This document shows, piece after piece, positions 32,621 through 44,416 of a DNA stretch of 64,000 bases. Origin of the DNA: Exophiala sp. HKRS030. Taxonomy: Eukaryota > Ascomycota > Eurotiomycetes > Chaetothyriales > Herpotrichiellaceae. The stretch covers positions 2,604,001 through 2,668,000 of the forward strand of contig JAHWDD010000001.1 of NCBI GenBank assembly GCA_023897205.1. Direction: 5' to 3'. Below the pieces are notes generated by a model. It worked only from the letters and a program-made list of their open reading frames with translations. It had not been told where the DNA came from and ran no database searches. The position numbers and the translations under genes are program-made. Within the stretch, counting starts at the first letter, position 1. Each line of letters begins with the position of its first letter.

Positions 32621-34917
32621 ATCCACATCCTTCCGTCCTGCATTCCAAGTACTTTTCTACAAATCTCGCACATCATTTCATTCTCTATGCGATCGACCTG
32701 ATCTAGGTGAGAGAAATGTCTAGTAGGCAGGCAATGAATAACACGCCGTTGTCGATTGTTCGGTGAGAATTGTTCGAAGTAGTACCAAAAGCACCCTGTC
32801 TCCAGCAGCCTATGGCTTCTCTTGATGTATGATTACGCAGAGTAATTCCTCTTCCTTTGGTTTGGATAACAGACAATAGAACAAGCGCCTCCTGCCAGAG
32901 GCTACAACAGCCTCTTATTGTTTGGAATGTCCCAGATCTTCATGTGGAAAGAAGCTTGAGTACTGCGAAATATATAATATCCCAACACCTACCAACTTAG
33001 TAGTCTCCGCGATGAGAGTCGCTAATATCAACAGGGCCGGAGCATAATACGTCGTACACGAGTTTGTTAGTTACCCAAAAACAAAAAGGTTGGCTCAAAC
33101 TAACTGTCTGAGGGTGACCATGTAAAGTCCAGAGAAAGACGGGACGAGAGGGCGGGCAGATGTGGCTACACAGAACTTGCCATCTAGTCTTGCTTTGTAT
33201 GCGCTACGAACACTAAGTAATTCACCGGAGGTGAGTAGGCAGTCAGGAAGCGAAACTGCGAGAGGAGTATATCTACTTAGTACTTACTGAACCTATTTCA
33301 ATTTCATGTAGCAGCTGTCAGAGGATTAAATCAGCGCAAGCAGGTACTAGTAGGTATGGGAGCAATGGGTAAGTAAGTAGCATTAAGAAAAATAGTGAGC
33401 ATCTACACTACCGTCGATAGGAAATATTAGGACTGAATGCTGCAAGTAAGTACTAAGTATACTTATCACGTCTCAGGGCCAGGATTCCATTTATTTTATA
33501 AAGAACATACTAGTATCGACTCAAAGCATTCTTCGCGACAGGGTCTATGATCTCTCCTCATCGTCTTCGTTCTTCTCTAAACTCATTCTCTTCGAGAGTC
33601 CTGACTGACACACTCATGACGATTAGTACTACTTTGCTTATCCAACATGCAAAGAGTACCGGCCAAGTCCTAGTAATTCGAACATCTAGGCAACGAGGAA
33701 GTATCAACTGTCAAAGCCGCATTTCAGACCTGACCTACTTCTTTCCGAAAACCTGCACCCCGTACTACGCTATGAGAAGCCAGAACTTGATAGTTCCCGA
33801 ACGGGTGGATTGGAAATCGAGCTAGTCCAAACCAAGAAGATGTGCGTGGCGCGTTTGAACTTCTCTTGCTATTGACCTATCTTCTATCCTCACCACGCTT
33901 GTCTGTTGATTGGATAAGTATTTAGTTATTAACCAAAATCGAAATAGAGTCCTCTAAACTATACTCCAAATATTATATACACTACTATAGGAATAAAGAC
34001 GGTACCGAGCTTCGGGATATATCTATATACGAGAAAATAAATAAGGACGGACGAAGAGATAGATAATATTCCGTGGCTATTATAACTGCTACCGGACAAT
34101 GAGAGGTATATGTATCTAAAGAATTAATATATATTAATATTGGGATCTCCATTAGTACTAGTAGTCTTTTTAAGTATAATACTACAGTATCTTAATAATC
34201 CTCATTATCACCTTTTCATTATATATGGCGCCTCCACTAGGCAAGAAGGTGTAAGAGCAAGTATACTCTCGCTGAGTACAACATGAAGTATACTACGCTT
34301 AATAGGATAATATAATAGTTTAGGAAGAAGGCTAGATAGATATCCCCGTTCTAGACTACAGGTTTATGTTTTCTCGATGTAAGATAATTTCATACGAGAG
34401 AGTGAATGTATTTGCAATTAGATAGATAGAGTACTAGTATCATTCGATAAGTGTCGTCTTTCAGCCTACCTCCATGTAAGTAGGAGCAGGACAGCTTTGG
34501 CCTTTCCTGAATTATAATCCATGGATAGATACCCTAGCTACCCTTGTTAGAGATTCAGAAACAGCAAAGCTACTAGTATAAAGCCATAATTAGGTCATTA
34601 AAATTACTTGTTCATATATCGAGCCAGACCTTTGGAAAATGATATGGAGTAGAATTCCAGAGGAAAGTTGTTATGCTAAGTAATTGCCTCCAAATTTACA
34701 AAAATGCTAAGTATCTTCCAGGTTTGTTTCAGTTCAAGGACACAATTTAGGTAGAGAGTATGGCCCATTAGAAAGTACCCGTGACGTGATTCCATCTGCA
34801 AGAAAGGAAGTAAGGTATTTTTATTTCTCCTTGGTTATTCACTACAGATATCACAGGGACTGCACTTCAGTGAACAGTGCGACCTCTTCCTACCTAACTA
34901 AATCCTCGAATTATTGA
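32621..34917. repeat. AT-rich, gene-free island with probable degenerate repeat sequence
   Basis: About 2.3 kb between the convergent zf-C3H1 and SAC3 genes. From about 33240 onward it becomes AT-rich, with near copies of the words seen in the 21.4-23.6 kb island (TACTTAGTACTT at about 33274, TACTAAGTAT at 33451). Bases 33900-34450 are dense in TA dinucleotides, as in repeat copies mutated by RIP. No frame longer than about 90 codons is protein-like. No terminal repeats were found. Confidence 0.5.
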
Positions 34918-37900
34918 TTAGTCGCTGTCACTGAGCACCAGAGCATCGTCTTCGGTAGCACCTGGAGCACTGCTGGCTGATCGACTTTCTCGAGCGTACT
35001 CTTCCGCTGGAAGTCGTCCATAATCGTTTTTCGGGGACGCTTGATTTTCATCCAGGTCGTAATCTTCTTCGTAGTCTTCTTCTTCTTCTTCTTCTTCTTC
35101 CTCCTCCTCCTCTTCTAGATCGTCATCGTCGTCGTATTGAAGAGCAAAATCTTGTTGTCCGTATGAGGGTTTGCGTCTGCTAGGAGCTTCGGCTCCATCT
35201 TCGACTTCGTCTTCCTCCTCCGAATCATCATCATCCTCATCCTTGTCATAGTCATCTTCGGCAAGATCGTCAGGTACATCTTGCTCGCTGGAATTGTCTA
35301 CCGACAGCTCGTCTGTTTGATCATCTTCTTCTTCATACTGGTTGTCATTGAGTGACCCTAGTATGTCAAATGTATTTTGTTTTGAAGATGGGGTTTTTGC
35401 AGCGGGCTCATGACTATGTGTCGCAGTCTTGTCTGGCGTGAGACGTGTCCGCTTGGTGTTTCTCATACCCTCTTCTCCATCATACAAGGCAGGATCGATC
35501 GTCTCAAGCAATCTCTTCCTATCAGGACTTGGTAAACGTTGACTTGACAGATCCGGTCGATAGATGCTAGACGCACTCCGTTTTGACATTGCTACCCCAA
35601 CAGTGACATAATCACGGTGAGTTCGTAGAGGCTTGTTAGCTAGACCATGAGCGCCGGTAGTTCTGATGCGTTGCTCAGTCCTTGAGAGGGACGAACCTGA
35701 TCGGCTGTTGGCTGGAAGGTAATCAAACCCATTGATACGAGCGAGACCCTTGCCATTTGGTGAAGGAGTGATTGTATCGGCACTGCCCATCGACTGGGCG
35801 GGTTTTGCAAGATGTTGATTTATAGCGAAGTGAGCTGCATCATCGAACTGCTGTTCAAGGACATATCTTGATTCTTTAAGCCAATCGGTGTCTTTTGCCA
35901 ACTCCTCTCGTTGCTTTCTGGATTGTTGTATCAGTGCCTCGATCTCGTGATCTAGATCTGTAATTGAGGCCGTGTCAGATGTACGATTGGTCGAGCCATT
36001 AACTGCTGACGGAGAGGGATGTGCTGAAGTAGGCTCGACCTCAATTGTTTTCATGACTGACGCTGGGTGAGAGGGAGGAGGTGAAGAAGTTCTGCTGAAT
36101 TCCCGTCCTGTATGCCGTCTTCGAATGAGTCGATCAAGTGCGGCTTGTCTATCTTCTGCTTCCCGCTTCTTCTTTGACTCTACCTCTACCGCTGTGAGGG
36201 GGATGAGAGGTGTCTGTGGGTCTATACCAAGAGCCTTGAGCCGGAAATAATCGGTTTTTGTAGTGTCCACCTTCCTTCCAGTATTATTGAGTTGTTGAAG
36301 ACCCGCACGAGACTGTCGTAGTTGTTCAGAGCTTGTAGATCGGCTGAGAATTGATAGACTAGTTTGCAGGGTATTGGCCTTAGACGGACTTGAGGTATGG
36401 CTTGGTTGCCTTTGTGCTTTATGGTGGATAGAATGGTGCAGACGAGTTGCACTGGATGAAGGCTCTGAGATGGTGCCAATAGTACGTGAGCGCTTGTGGC
36501 CGGGTGTTGAAGTGCTGACAAGTTCGTTGGCATGGTTTTCTTTACTCTCGTCTTGACCTGAAAGACTCTTCCGCTTCTGACCGGCTACTTTGATGACTCC
36601 CGCACTAGCCAACTGTTGCGCTCTGCGAGCTTGGAGCATCTCCTTGACAACACGGTCATCTTCTTGCTTGTCGCGCTGTAGTTTCTGCATCCGCTTTGTT
36701 TCTTCAACGGCTGCTTTGATGGCTTCAATTTCAGCAATTTCTCTGTTCTTCTTTTCGTCTTGAGCTTTGACAGCTTCAGCGAATTTCTGACGACGATTGT
36801 TTGCCTTTCGTTTGAGTCCATTATTCCAAGTCAAAGCCCTCCATATGTTTGCAAACTTGCGCATAATGATACGATGGCGGATTTTATCTAATTTCACGCA
36901 TTAGCACAGCTGAAAAAGGCTGCGGCTTCTCAAACTTACCGACTCTTGCACGATAAACCTCACGACGATGCTGTTCAATGACTGATTCGAGAAGCTCAGG
37001 CAGAGTCCACTCAACGAATTGTTGAACGAGACCACCTGGTCGGACCAATGCAACCCGCGCTAGATCGTCGACGAGTTTATGGTTTCGCTTCTGGACTAGG
37101 GACGGTTCAGTCGACTGTCTAGGGGGAGAATGTGGAGGGTGGTGCTTCTGCTGAGTGGCGAAGGCACTTTTGGCGTAGTGAATGTCTCAAGCGATCGCTT
37201 CCGTTGCAAAGACTTAGGCTGAGAAGCTTGGCTTCGGTCAGAAGGTGATGTCAGACCCGAGGGGAAATTGAGCGCAGGTAAGGTAGGATTGAGGTCTGTT
37301 TGGAATGGCTTCTTTTCAACTTGGCCTGAGGTCGAAATTGGGGGGAAAGGTGCAGAGTGAGAGCCCCGACCGAAGTCACCGGAAGTGAGGGCCTTAGATC
37401 GGCTGTTGTGGAAGGCTGGGTGAATGTGGGTTTGAACGTCAGAGTTCCTTCCTTTGGATCGAGACCACCTTGACTGCTCGACGATGCTTCTTGTGGCAGG
37501 TTCAGTTGTTGGGAGACTGGTGGAGGCTGAGCAGACGAGAGCTTTGGGAGATCGAATTGTGGAAACTTGAAAGGGGTGGCAGATGCTTGATTAGCACTGG
37601 ATGAAGCTGTTGATTCTGTGTGTCAGTAGATGCCTTGGCAGCAGACACCGTCTGCAGGTGGAATTTTGGAACAATGGGAGAGGTGGACCTACAAGCAGAT
37701 GGGAGGGAGGTTGGGGGAAAGGTCGAATGGGTGTGTGTAGAAAAGTCTGTTTTTGGAAAAGGCGCAGGAGGTGTGGCAGAAAAGGCAGGTACTGATTGTG
37801 ACGCCTGTGGGGACACAGTTGACTTGCCTGCACTTGCCCAGTCGAAAGTTGCCGCTGCAGTCCCAGGAGCTATCCCATTAGATGCTGGCACTTTGTCAGG

Positions 37901-40468
37901 GTTCAACCCGCTGAAAGCTGGGACAGATGTATGTGCTTGTTGCTGTTGTTGTGGTTGTGGGAGTGGTAGTTGTTGGTGTGCTGCCGGCGCAGATGCAGAC
38001 TGGGGTCGACCAGAGGAGAACGAGCTCGAGGGAGTTTGTCCTGAAGCCAGAGATCCCAAGTCTGTTGCGCCGATCGACTTTTGCGGCTCTGTTGGCTGTC
38101 CAAAGGGAGCGAGAGACTTCGTTGTGGCCGTCGGTATCCCAAAAAAACCGTTCGATGTGCCTTGTGTCGATGTGGGTTGAGATGGCATTCCAAATGGCGG
38201 GAGGGGGCTCTGAGCGCGAGTAGGTTGTCCGAAAGAAGTGGTTTGGTACTGCGGAGCCGAAGATTCTGAAGGGACAGGAATGCCCAATGCTTTGAAATTC
38301 GTTGGCTTACCAAAGGTAGAAGGACTTGATGATGCTGGACTAAATGTAGGGGCAGCTGGATCAAGACCCGATCTAGACGATGACGGTTTGTTCTCCGGGA
38401 TGAACAAACTGTTCTCATCGTCATATGAATCGCCAGTGTCATCTTTCGAGTCATCCGATTCAACCAGGCCTTCTCGAATTGCTCTCGCCACTGAAACACC
38501 ATTGATGACTGCAGTCAAGGATCGCCGATACCGTTTTTTCTCAACATACTCGTGAGAAAAGGCTTGTTGTTGGGGAATAGATGATTCTACAGAAAATATC
38601 AGAAATGAATCTTCAACAATGGTTGTGATTGGTTGCACCCACGGTCAAGACTGTTGTCGTTCAGCGAGGTAGGATCGAGAAACTCTTCGCCGTGATCATC
38701 GGTGACAAAAGCCAATCCGAAAGCCGCACAGAATTCGCGGGTCTCATCTTCGGTGTCGATTCCAAGATAAGTCGTCATCTCTGAAAGACTCCAATCTCGA
38801 GATCGAGCCTGCTGAGCCTGCGGAGCGCTTTTCACAGAACGCCATAGAGCATCCAAGGCTGCAAAGCGAATGGGCCCAAAATATAATTCTGCAACACACG
38901 CCAGGATATAGGGGACACCATTCGAGGCCAGAACGCTCCAAAAACTTCCGTTGTTGTTTTGCGCTATTGCAAATACGTCCCTAGGCTGCAGTGGCCCTTG
39001 GGCAAACAGAGTATTTCCTGCAGCATTGTATAGCTTTAAGGCTACTTTAACTCTTTGGTCCCGTAGAAGTTCATCAGGCCATTGCTGGACACGATCCTGA
39101 ATATCTGGATTCTGAGACTGAAGCTCAAAGATGATACAATATGCTCGAAATTCGGCCTCGTTGGGGAAGTGAATGCGATCCCGGTGATCATCATAGTAGT
39201 ATAGTAGTGAAAGCAGGGTGTTGTTGAGCTGCTCCCTATCCTGATGCGCGTCAAAATTTTCGTCCTCGTATAGATTGTCCGGATTTGCTAGCTGATGGAG
39301 GGAAAGGATATGAAACCTGGCAATCCGCTCATAGCATTCAACGGCGAGTTTGACATGTTCGGGCTTGGTGACTTGTTGGATAGAAAAGTCGTTACGTATG
39401 CCACGAGTCCGATCCCAGACAAATTTGTGGACTGTCGCCAGTCGCTGACCACCTCCGATGAGCTTGTCGAGCAGGTAGTCCAGAGTGCGCTTGAGTGTCT
39501 CAGGTGTGCGTATGTCCGAAGGAAGCTGTTCGTCGTAGCCAGCAGCGGATCGTCGGAAACGTTTGACCATGCGATCTTCAGAAGGGAGGTATCGACCGGA
39601 GTCCTCATCGTGAACCTATGCATTACTTAGCAAGTCGGTCCGGTGTCAACAACGCATTCCGACAATGTCCCACCTTTTCCGCTTGGTCAACCATCTGCTG
39701 GTGGATGCGTTCCACTCTTTCAAATCTGGGACACATGTCCGTACAGGTACCAACAGGAGTGATGGCATTGGCGAGACTGGTTTTCTTCTCCGGGTCTGAT
39801 AGAAATCCATCTCGGATGGCTTGTGCGCGCTCTTCTTCTCGTCTTTTTTGAAGCTAGACGTGGATGGGAAAGTTAGAAGCCTGCGGTAGAGGTCGTGGTC
39901 AGCCAGACGCGGAGGGACCGGGGACATACCGTCTTGAAGTTCGACTCGGCGGCATTCATAAGATCTCGATAGTTGGTCGGCGCCGGGGATGATGTCCTCG
40001 AGGGCGTTGGCGTTGATTGCCCTTGTTTGTCATTGTTGAAGACTTGCGACAGGTTGCCTCGACCCCGACCTGTGCCTCTATCCCTTGCAATCGGTGCAGA
40101 AGATCCTCGATGCGTGGCTGCGCCCCGTCCTATTCTCGATTCAGTGATAATCCTGGGATACTGACGGCTAGTATTGAAAAGCGCCATGGATGATGTGAAT
40201 GCGTACCTCTTCCGCCTGTGGGTGTGCCTTCGGCGGCTGATCTCTGCGTTGTACCCTCGCGCAGTTTCTGCAACAGTCCACCTGCGCCGCCAGCATCACC
40301 ATTGCTAGGCCCATTGTGATTGGAACCACCTCTTGCCCGGCCACGAGCTCGTGCTGCCGAAGAGCCTCTAGAGTTGGCGCGTCCACGAGTTGCCTGGAAT
40401 TGGCCCGCTCGCGCGCCTCTCGTCGCGTTACCACCGCGTTGAGCGCGGGAGGTTGTCTGAGTAGACAT
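34918..40468 (-). CDS. SAC3: SAC3/GANP nuclear mRNA export factor, with apparent frame breaks
   Basis: Exons on the minus strand: 40468-40207, 40129-39930, 39853-39674, 39615-38643, 38586-36940 and 36887-34918. An Arg/Gly-rich N-terminus precedes the Sac3 domain: GTCTDMCPRFERVERI, DRMVKRFRRSAAGYDEQLPSDIR, ETLKRTLDYLLDKL, VWDRTRGIRNDF, LGIDTEDETREFC. This is the core of the TREX-2 complex that links transcription to the nuclear pore. The following region (about 38,580-37,100) has FG/Pro/Gln-rich sequence. The C-terminal half has basic coiled helices (KRKANNRRQKFAEAVKAQDE) and long Asp/Glu runs. Within exon 5 the frame slips three times, near 37,620, 37,400 and 37,165. Each slip is compatible with one missing base, and the last lies in an AAAA run. 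With three added bases the sum is 1744 residues. Downstream sequence HKLVDDLARVALVRPGGLVQ confirms continuation. Confidence 0.88.
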
Positions 40469-42116
40469 CGCTTGACAAAGTTTTGATCAACATGGGTAGG
40501 ATGTCATGTCCAATCGGCTGGCGAAAGGAGTGGTTACATGCGCTTCGCGAGGGGTCGTTAAGCCAGCTAGATCGAAGTGGGATCCTGGACTGTGAAGGAT
40601 CTGAGGACTGAGAAATGAAGAATAAAGTAGCAGTCCAAACACTGGAGGGTTCAAAAGGATTGGGATGATTGAATTTGGAGCAATTGGTTGCAGGTTTGGA
40701 TTTATTGCTGCAAGCGGCCTTAAGATTGATGTGGAGCGAGCGAGTAGTTAGTGAGAACAACGCAGGCACAAGGTGGCAGCCCTGCTTACCTAAAAATGCC
40801 TTTGCTTGGCCTTCCGAACTACCTGTCCGTAGGAGTACATCCTAGGTAACCAGAAAGTCAGTTGGTTAGGAGCCCAAGGGCCGCCCTTACGTGGGGCATC
40901 GAGGCGCGCTGCTTAAGTTAGGCGCGTCCGATGCCTGGGCTCTGGGGTGCCGTTTAGGACCTGATTCACGATGTTGGTTCGCCATCAAGCATCTGACTCG
41001 TGTCGAGTCAACCTGCTGGTGAACCCTACTGCCTTACCTGTGCTTACCGTACCTACAGAATATAAACGATGTCGATTGCGGACTACAGGCCACAGGCTCT
41101 AACGAATTGTATCGCCGACATGTTTGCCTCTGCTATAGAACAAGCCGGGTCCCATTCGTAGAAATAGCCGATGTGATTGATATATCCAGTGACGATGCTA
41201 AACATCCATCCGGTCCACATTCCAAGGTCAATGACCTGCTTTCCAGGCGAGACCATTGTCTTGATCGTGAGGATTCTTTTCTCCACGGCCGATTGCAGCA
41301 CTGGTGCAGCATCCCAGCCTCCACCAAACCTCGGAGAAGATACCCCAGCCGACCTCAGATAGCCGAATCCTGGCCTTTCTTTGTGACCACTATCGTAACC
41401 AAGCATTATTGTAATCATTCCTCTAAGAAAAAACACATATGCTTGATTTGCATACTGTAGTCTGCCGTGCTGCGCGTATCCCAGTCTATCGAGTGGGCCT
41501 TCCCACCGAGAACATGGCTGGAGACAATCATCAACCGAGATAAATCGACAGGTGAGTATGTGATTAACATCGATCGCCACACCCGAAAATTCGGCCCAGA
41601 AAGCACAAAAAGAATAACCGAAGATGGCAAGGGTGACCGCAACCACGTCGCACTCACGTCAAAACCGTACATTTCACAAATTCAAGCCAACAAGTGATCC
41701 GGAGTCCATATCCGTCTCATCTCAGCACCAGGATGCCAGGTTCTCCGCACTTCGTATACAGCAAAACAACGCTGGGGATGTTGACATCACAGGGTCATGT
41801 ACTTGTATACTTAAACATGGACATCAATTATCTTGTTTGTCGCATTCCCAATGATGAAAGTTGCTCATTCTCATGGTATGGCCCATGTACACCAGGCGCC
41901 GAAGGCGCCACCAAGCCTCAAAACTTTTAGATACCAGCACCAAGTGTATAGCACGGAAATTCAAGAAAGTCAGAGACGGTAACCGAACGGCCTGAGTGTC
42001 AACAAGTCAGGTCTTATATTAGAAAGAAATTTGTCGTAAATCATCAAGGAAGCCCCAATTTCTTTTCAGAAAATGGCAGTGAAAGGCAACCCATACATTT
42101 GTCGTGTGATGGCAGA
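40469..42116. other. Intergenic: SAC3 upstream region and one doubtful frame
   Basis: No supported gene. A minus-strand frame of 187 codons (41083-41646) competes with a plus-strand frame at 41467-41697 (INRDKSTGEYVINIDRHTRK). Neither has a recognisable motif or clean splice partners, so both are left uncalled. A short perfect hairpin lies at 41895-41909. Confidence 0.5.
41895..41909. other. Short GC-rich hairpin
   Basis: GGCGCC-GAA-GGCGCC: two copies of a self-complementary hexamer separated by three bases, able to form a six-pair stem with a GAA or TTC loop. There is no U run after it and no assignable gene here, so its meaning is unclear. Confidence 0.4.
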
Positions 42117-44416
42117 TCAGAGCTGATAATAAGCGCCATGCAGCATATCCATTTCATGTGGAGATTCTGCAATTAGGCCTAGGTGACCCGAGTGTGGCAA
42201 AGTGACTTCTCGAACTGGGAGGTCTCGACGCGTGCCTGTTGTGACACCCTGATACCGTGCTGGATCCAACATGGTCAAGTCAGATTGGATGTTGACGTTG
42301 TAGCCTTGTGGCGACTGCGTGAAGTACGGAGTTCTCATATCCTGTTGCTGTAGCACCAAATGTGAATTCAATCCGTACATTCCGTCCACGGAGTCTGCTC
42401 CCATATCATGGATGGACCCTGACCAGGTGGTGTAAATGTTCCCCTGCGATGAAATGCTGTTCGAGAGGCCGCGCATCATCCCGTGTGCGTGTTGAGGATC
42501 TGTCGCAGTGGTGGAATGCGCGATACTGTTATAGTCTCGATCAAACGAGCTGGTGGCAACCGTAAGTCGTGGCGTCATCTGAGGTTTAGTCTCAATCATC
42601 GTGGAGCCTGGGGGTTGCATTCGGGAAAGTCCTGTTCGTGTATCATGCATCAACGTGTCTTGACTCTGATGGTCGATGTGACATTCAAATTCGGACATTC
42701 GCGCTGACATTTCAAGAGGCGGGTCCTGGTAAGTGTGCGGTACCATCAGACTCGAAGATACTTGGCCGACTTTGCCGCCAGGTCGAGAACAGTGAGCAAT
42801 AGGCAGATTGACAGATGTGTTCTCGAGAGTGGTAGAACGCCGAGGTCCACTTATCTGCAAAACATCATCCACGCCGATTCTGGCTCCTGGGGAAGGCAAC
42901 GCAGATGATACTGGGGTCAGCACCGAGTCTTCAAAGGCTTCGTCTCCCATGAGATCGGTCGTACCAAGTTCGTCGACACTTTCGTCTGTATCACTCTGCA
43001 CATTCCTCGAACGAACACTGTAATCGTGACAAAAGACGAGACTGTCGCCATCTGGAGTGTGTAAGTCAATCGCATTGGTCAGACAGCCATCAAGGACTCA
43101 CCGATTTGGCCATCTTCATACTGTTCCATCATTTCCCTAGTCCTAACCACGTTTTGAAGGATTTCCCACTCAAATTCTTGGAGATCATCTTTCTTCTCTT
43201 CAAGACAGTCACATAGGTCTTGAGCGGTCAAGTACTGCGCAAGACCGGCTTCCGAAGGCGGGTTTGTAATAATCTTTTGCGGGGTATTGAGGATAAGGTG
43301 GACCAAAAGGTTGATACGATCTGGCAGATTTGAGTTATGGCATGTAGCGACGCAAATGAGACTTACCATCTCGACCTATATGATCTGGCTCGCGGTGGAT
43401 GACGTCTATGTCAAGATTCCGAGTTAGTATGAACAAAATTCTACGCCGTATAATAGCCTTGGTCATTGAGATGGGCCAGAGCGGGAGTGGAGCAATTTCT
43501 AGACGTACTTTGCGGCCAGTATGGAGGCCTTGTGCGATTGCTATCCGGGGGTTGATCTCGAGGCATTCCTCCGTTGTATGGATGAGTAGATTGCTACAAG
43601 AGCGGTCAGAAGTCGTCAGATCGTGACAAAGAGAGGCAACAATGCCCACCTTTTTGGGGTGGATTTTCTTGATCCACACCTTGGCCACCAAACGACATGC
43701 TACTTGTTGCATGGTCAGAAAGGCTTCCCTGAACCATTGTTCGAGTCTCTGGGTATCTTCGACTCGAATCTGTGAGGCAGGGTCGAGTGAGAGAGGTGCG
43801 GCGACAGTCGAGAGTAATCGGGATCTACTTGCACGAGTCGGACGTGGAGGGATGCGACTCGCAGCGTTACTTGGTCCCGATCTTCGTCGTTTGGGGGGCC
43901 GTTGACCATAGCTCACAGAGCCTTCGCGAGGATTTGGTTCAAGCTCAAGGCATTGGGTAGACTTTTTCCGCACACCACGGTCTCGCGAGATTTTCGGGCA
44001 TGTTTCGACATCTGCTTTCTTTTGTTTATGGTTGTTGATGCGTTGTAATGAGGCTGACACTGGCTGATTCTCACAGGCGTCATTTTTCTCACGGAGAATC
44101 TGATTGTATGCTTGGTGAGCGTCTTTCAAAATTGCCCACTTATGTTGCCGGACATTTGGGGATGCCAGCGCTTGCACCTCGCCAAGGCTATTCGGAACAA
44201 GCACCAGTACATTGTCAAACTCTTCGAGCAGCTTTTTGATCTTTTCCTGCTAGGTATCAGCTAACGCAATCCTGGCCTGTGGGGATGGTGCAAACTCACA
44301 ATATTGCGTTGTGGGGGGACAGTCCTGCTCCTGGAAGGAGGAGTGGGCAGACCTGCTTCTTGTGCAAGTGCTGGTGACTTTTGATCTGACTGCATCAGAT
44401 TGACTTCTGAGAGCAT
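42117..44416 (-). CDS. DUF2841-family fungal protein
   Basis: Six exons join without frame problems: 44416-44300, 44249-43650, 43593-43509, 43405-43367, 43320-43102 and 43051-42117, giving 664 residues. The start at 44416 (MLSEVNLMQSDQKSPALAQE) follows an in-frame but featureless extension. The conserved block reads LEQWFREAFLTMQQVACRLV, AKVWIKKIHPKKQSTHPYNG, then PPYWPQNVIHREPDHIGRDD and RINLLVHLILN; I associate this WIKxIxPKKQ-HPYNG/HxEPDH pattern with DUF2841. A 39-nt exon (43405-43367) carries NVIHREPDHIGR. A bipartite basic run (GQRPPKRRRSGPSN) suggests nuclear localisation. The C-terminal third is Ser/Thr/Gln rich and disordered-looking. Molecular function is unknown; members are presumed regulators. 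Confidence 0.82.

Noticed and set aside
33900..34450. Active transposable element
   Set aside because: No open frame, terminal repeat or target duplication was found; at most a degraded relic.
37620..38180. Long plus-strand frame of 186 codons
   Set aside because: It is the antisense shadow of the SAC3 Pro/Gln/Ser-rich region; its Cys- and Val-rich composition is an artefact of reading CAG/CAA codons backwards.
41083..41697. Overlapping minus (187 codons) and plus (76 codons) frames upstream of SAC3
   Set aside because: Each is protein-like in part, but they overlap antisense, have no recognisable motif and could not be joined to other exons.
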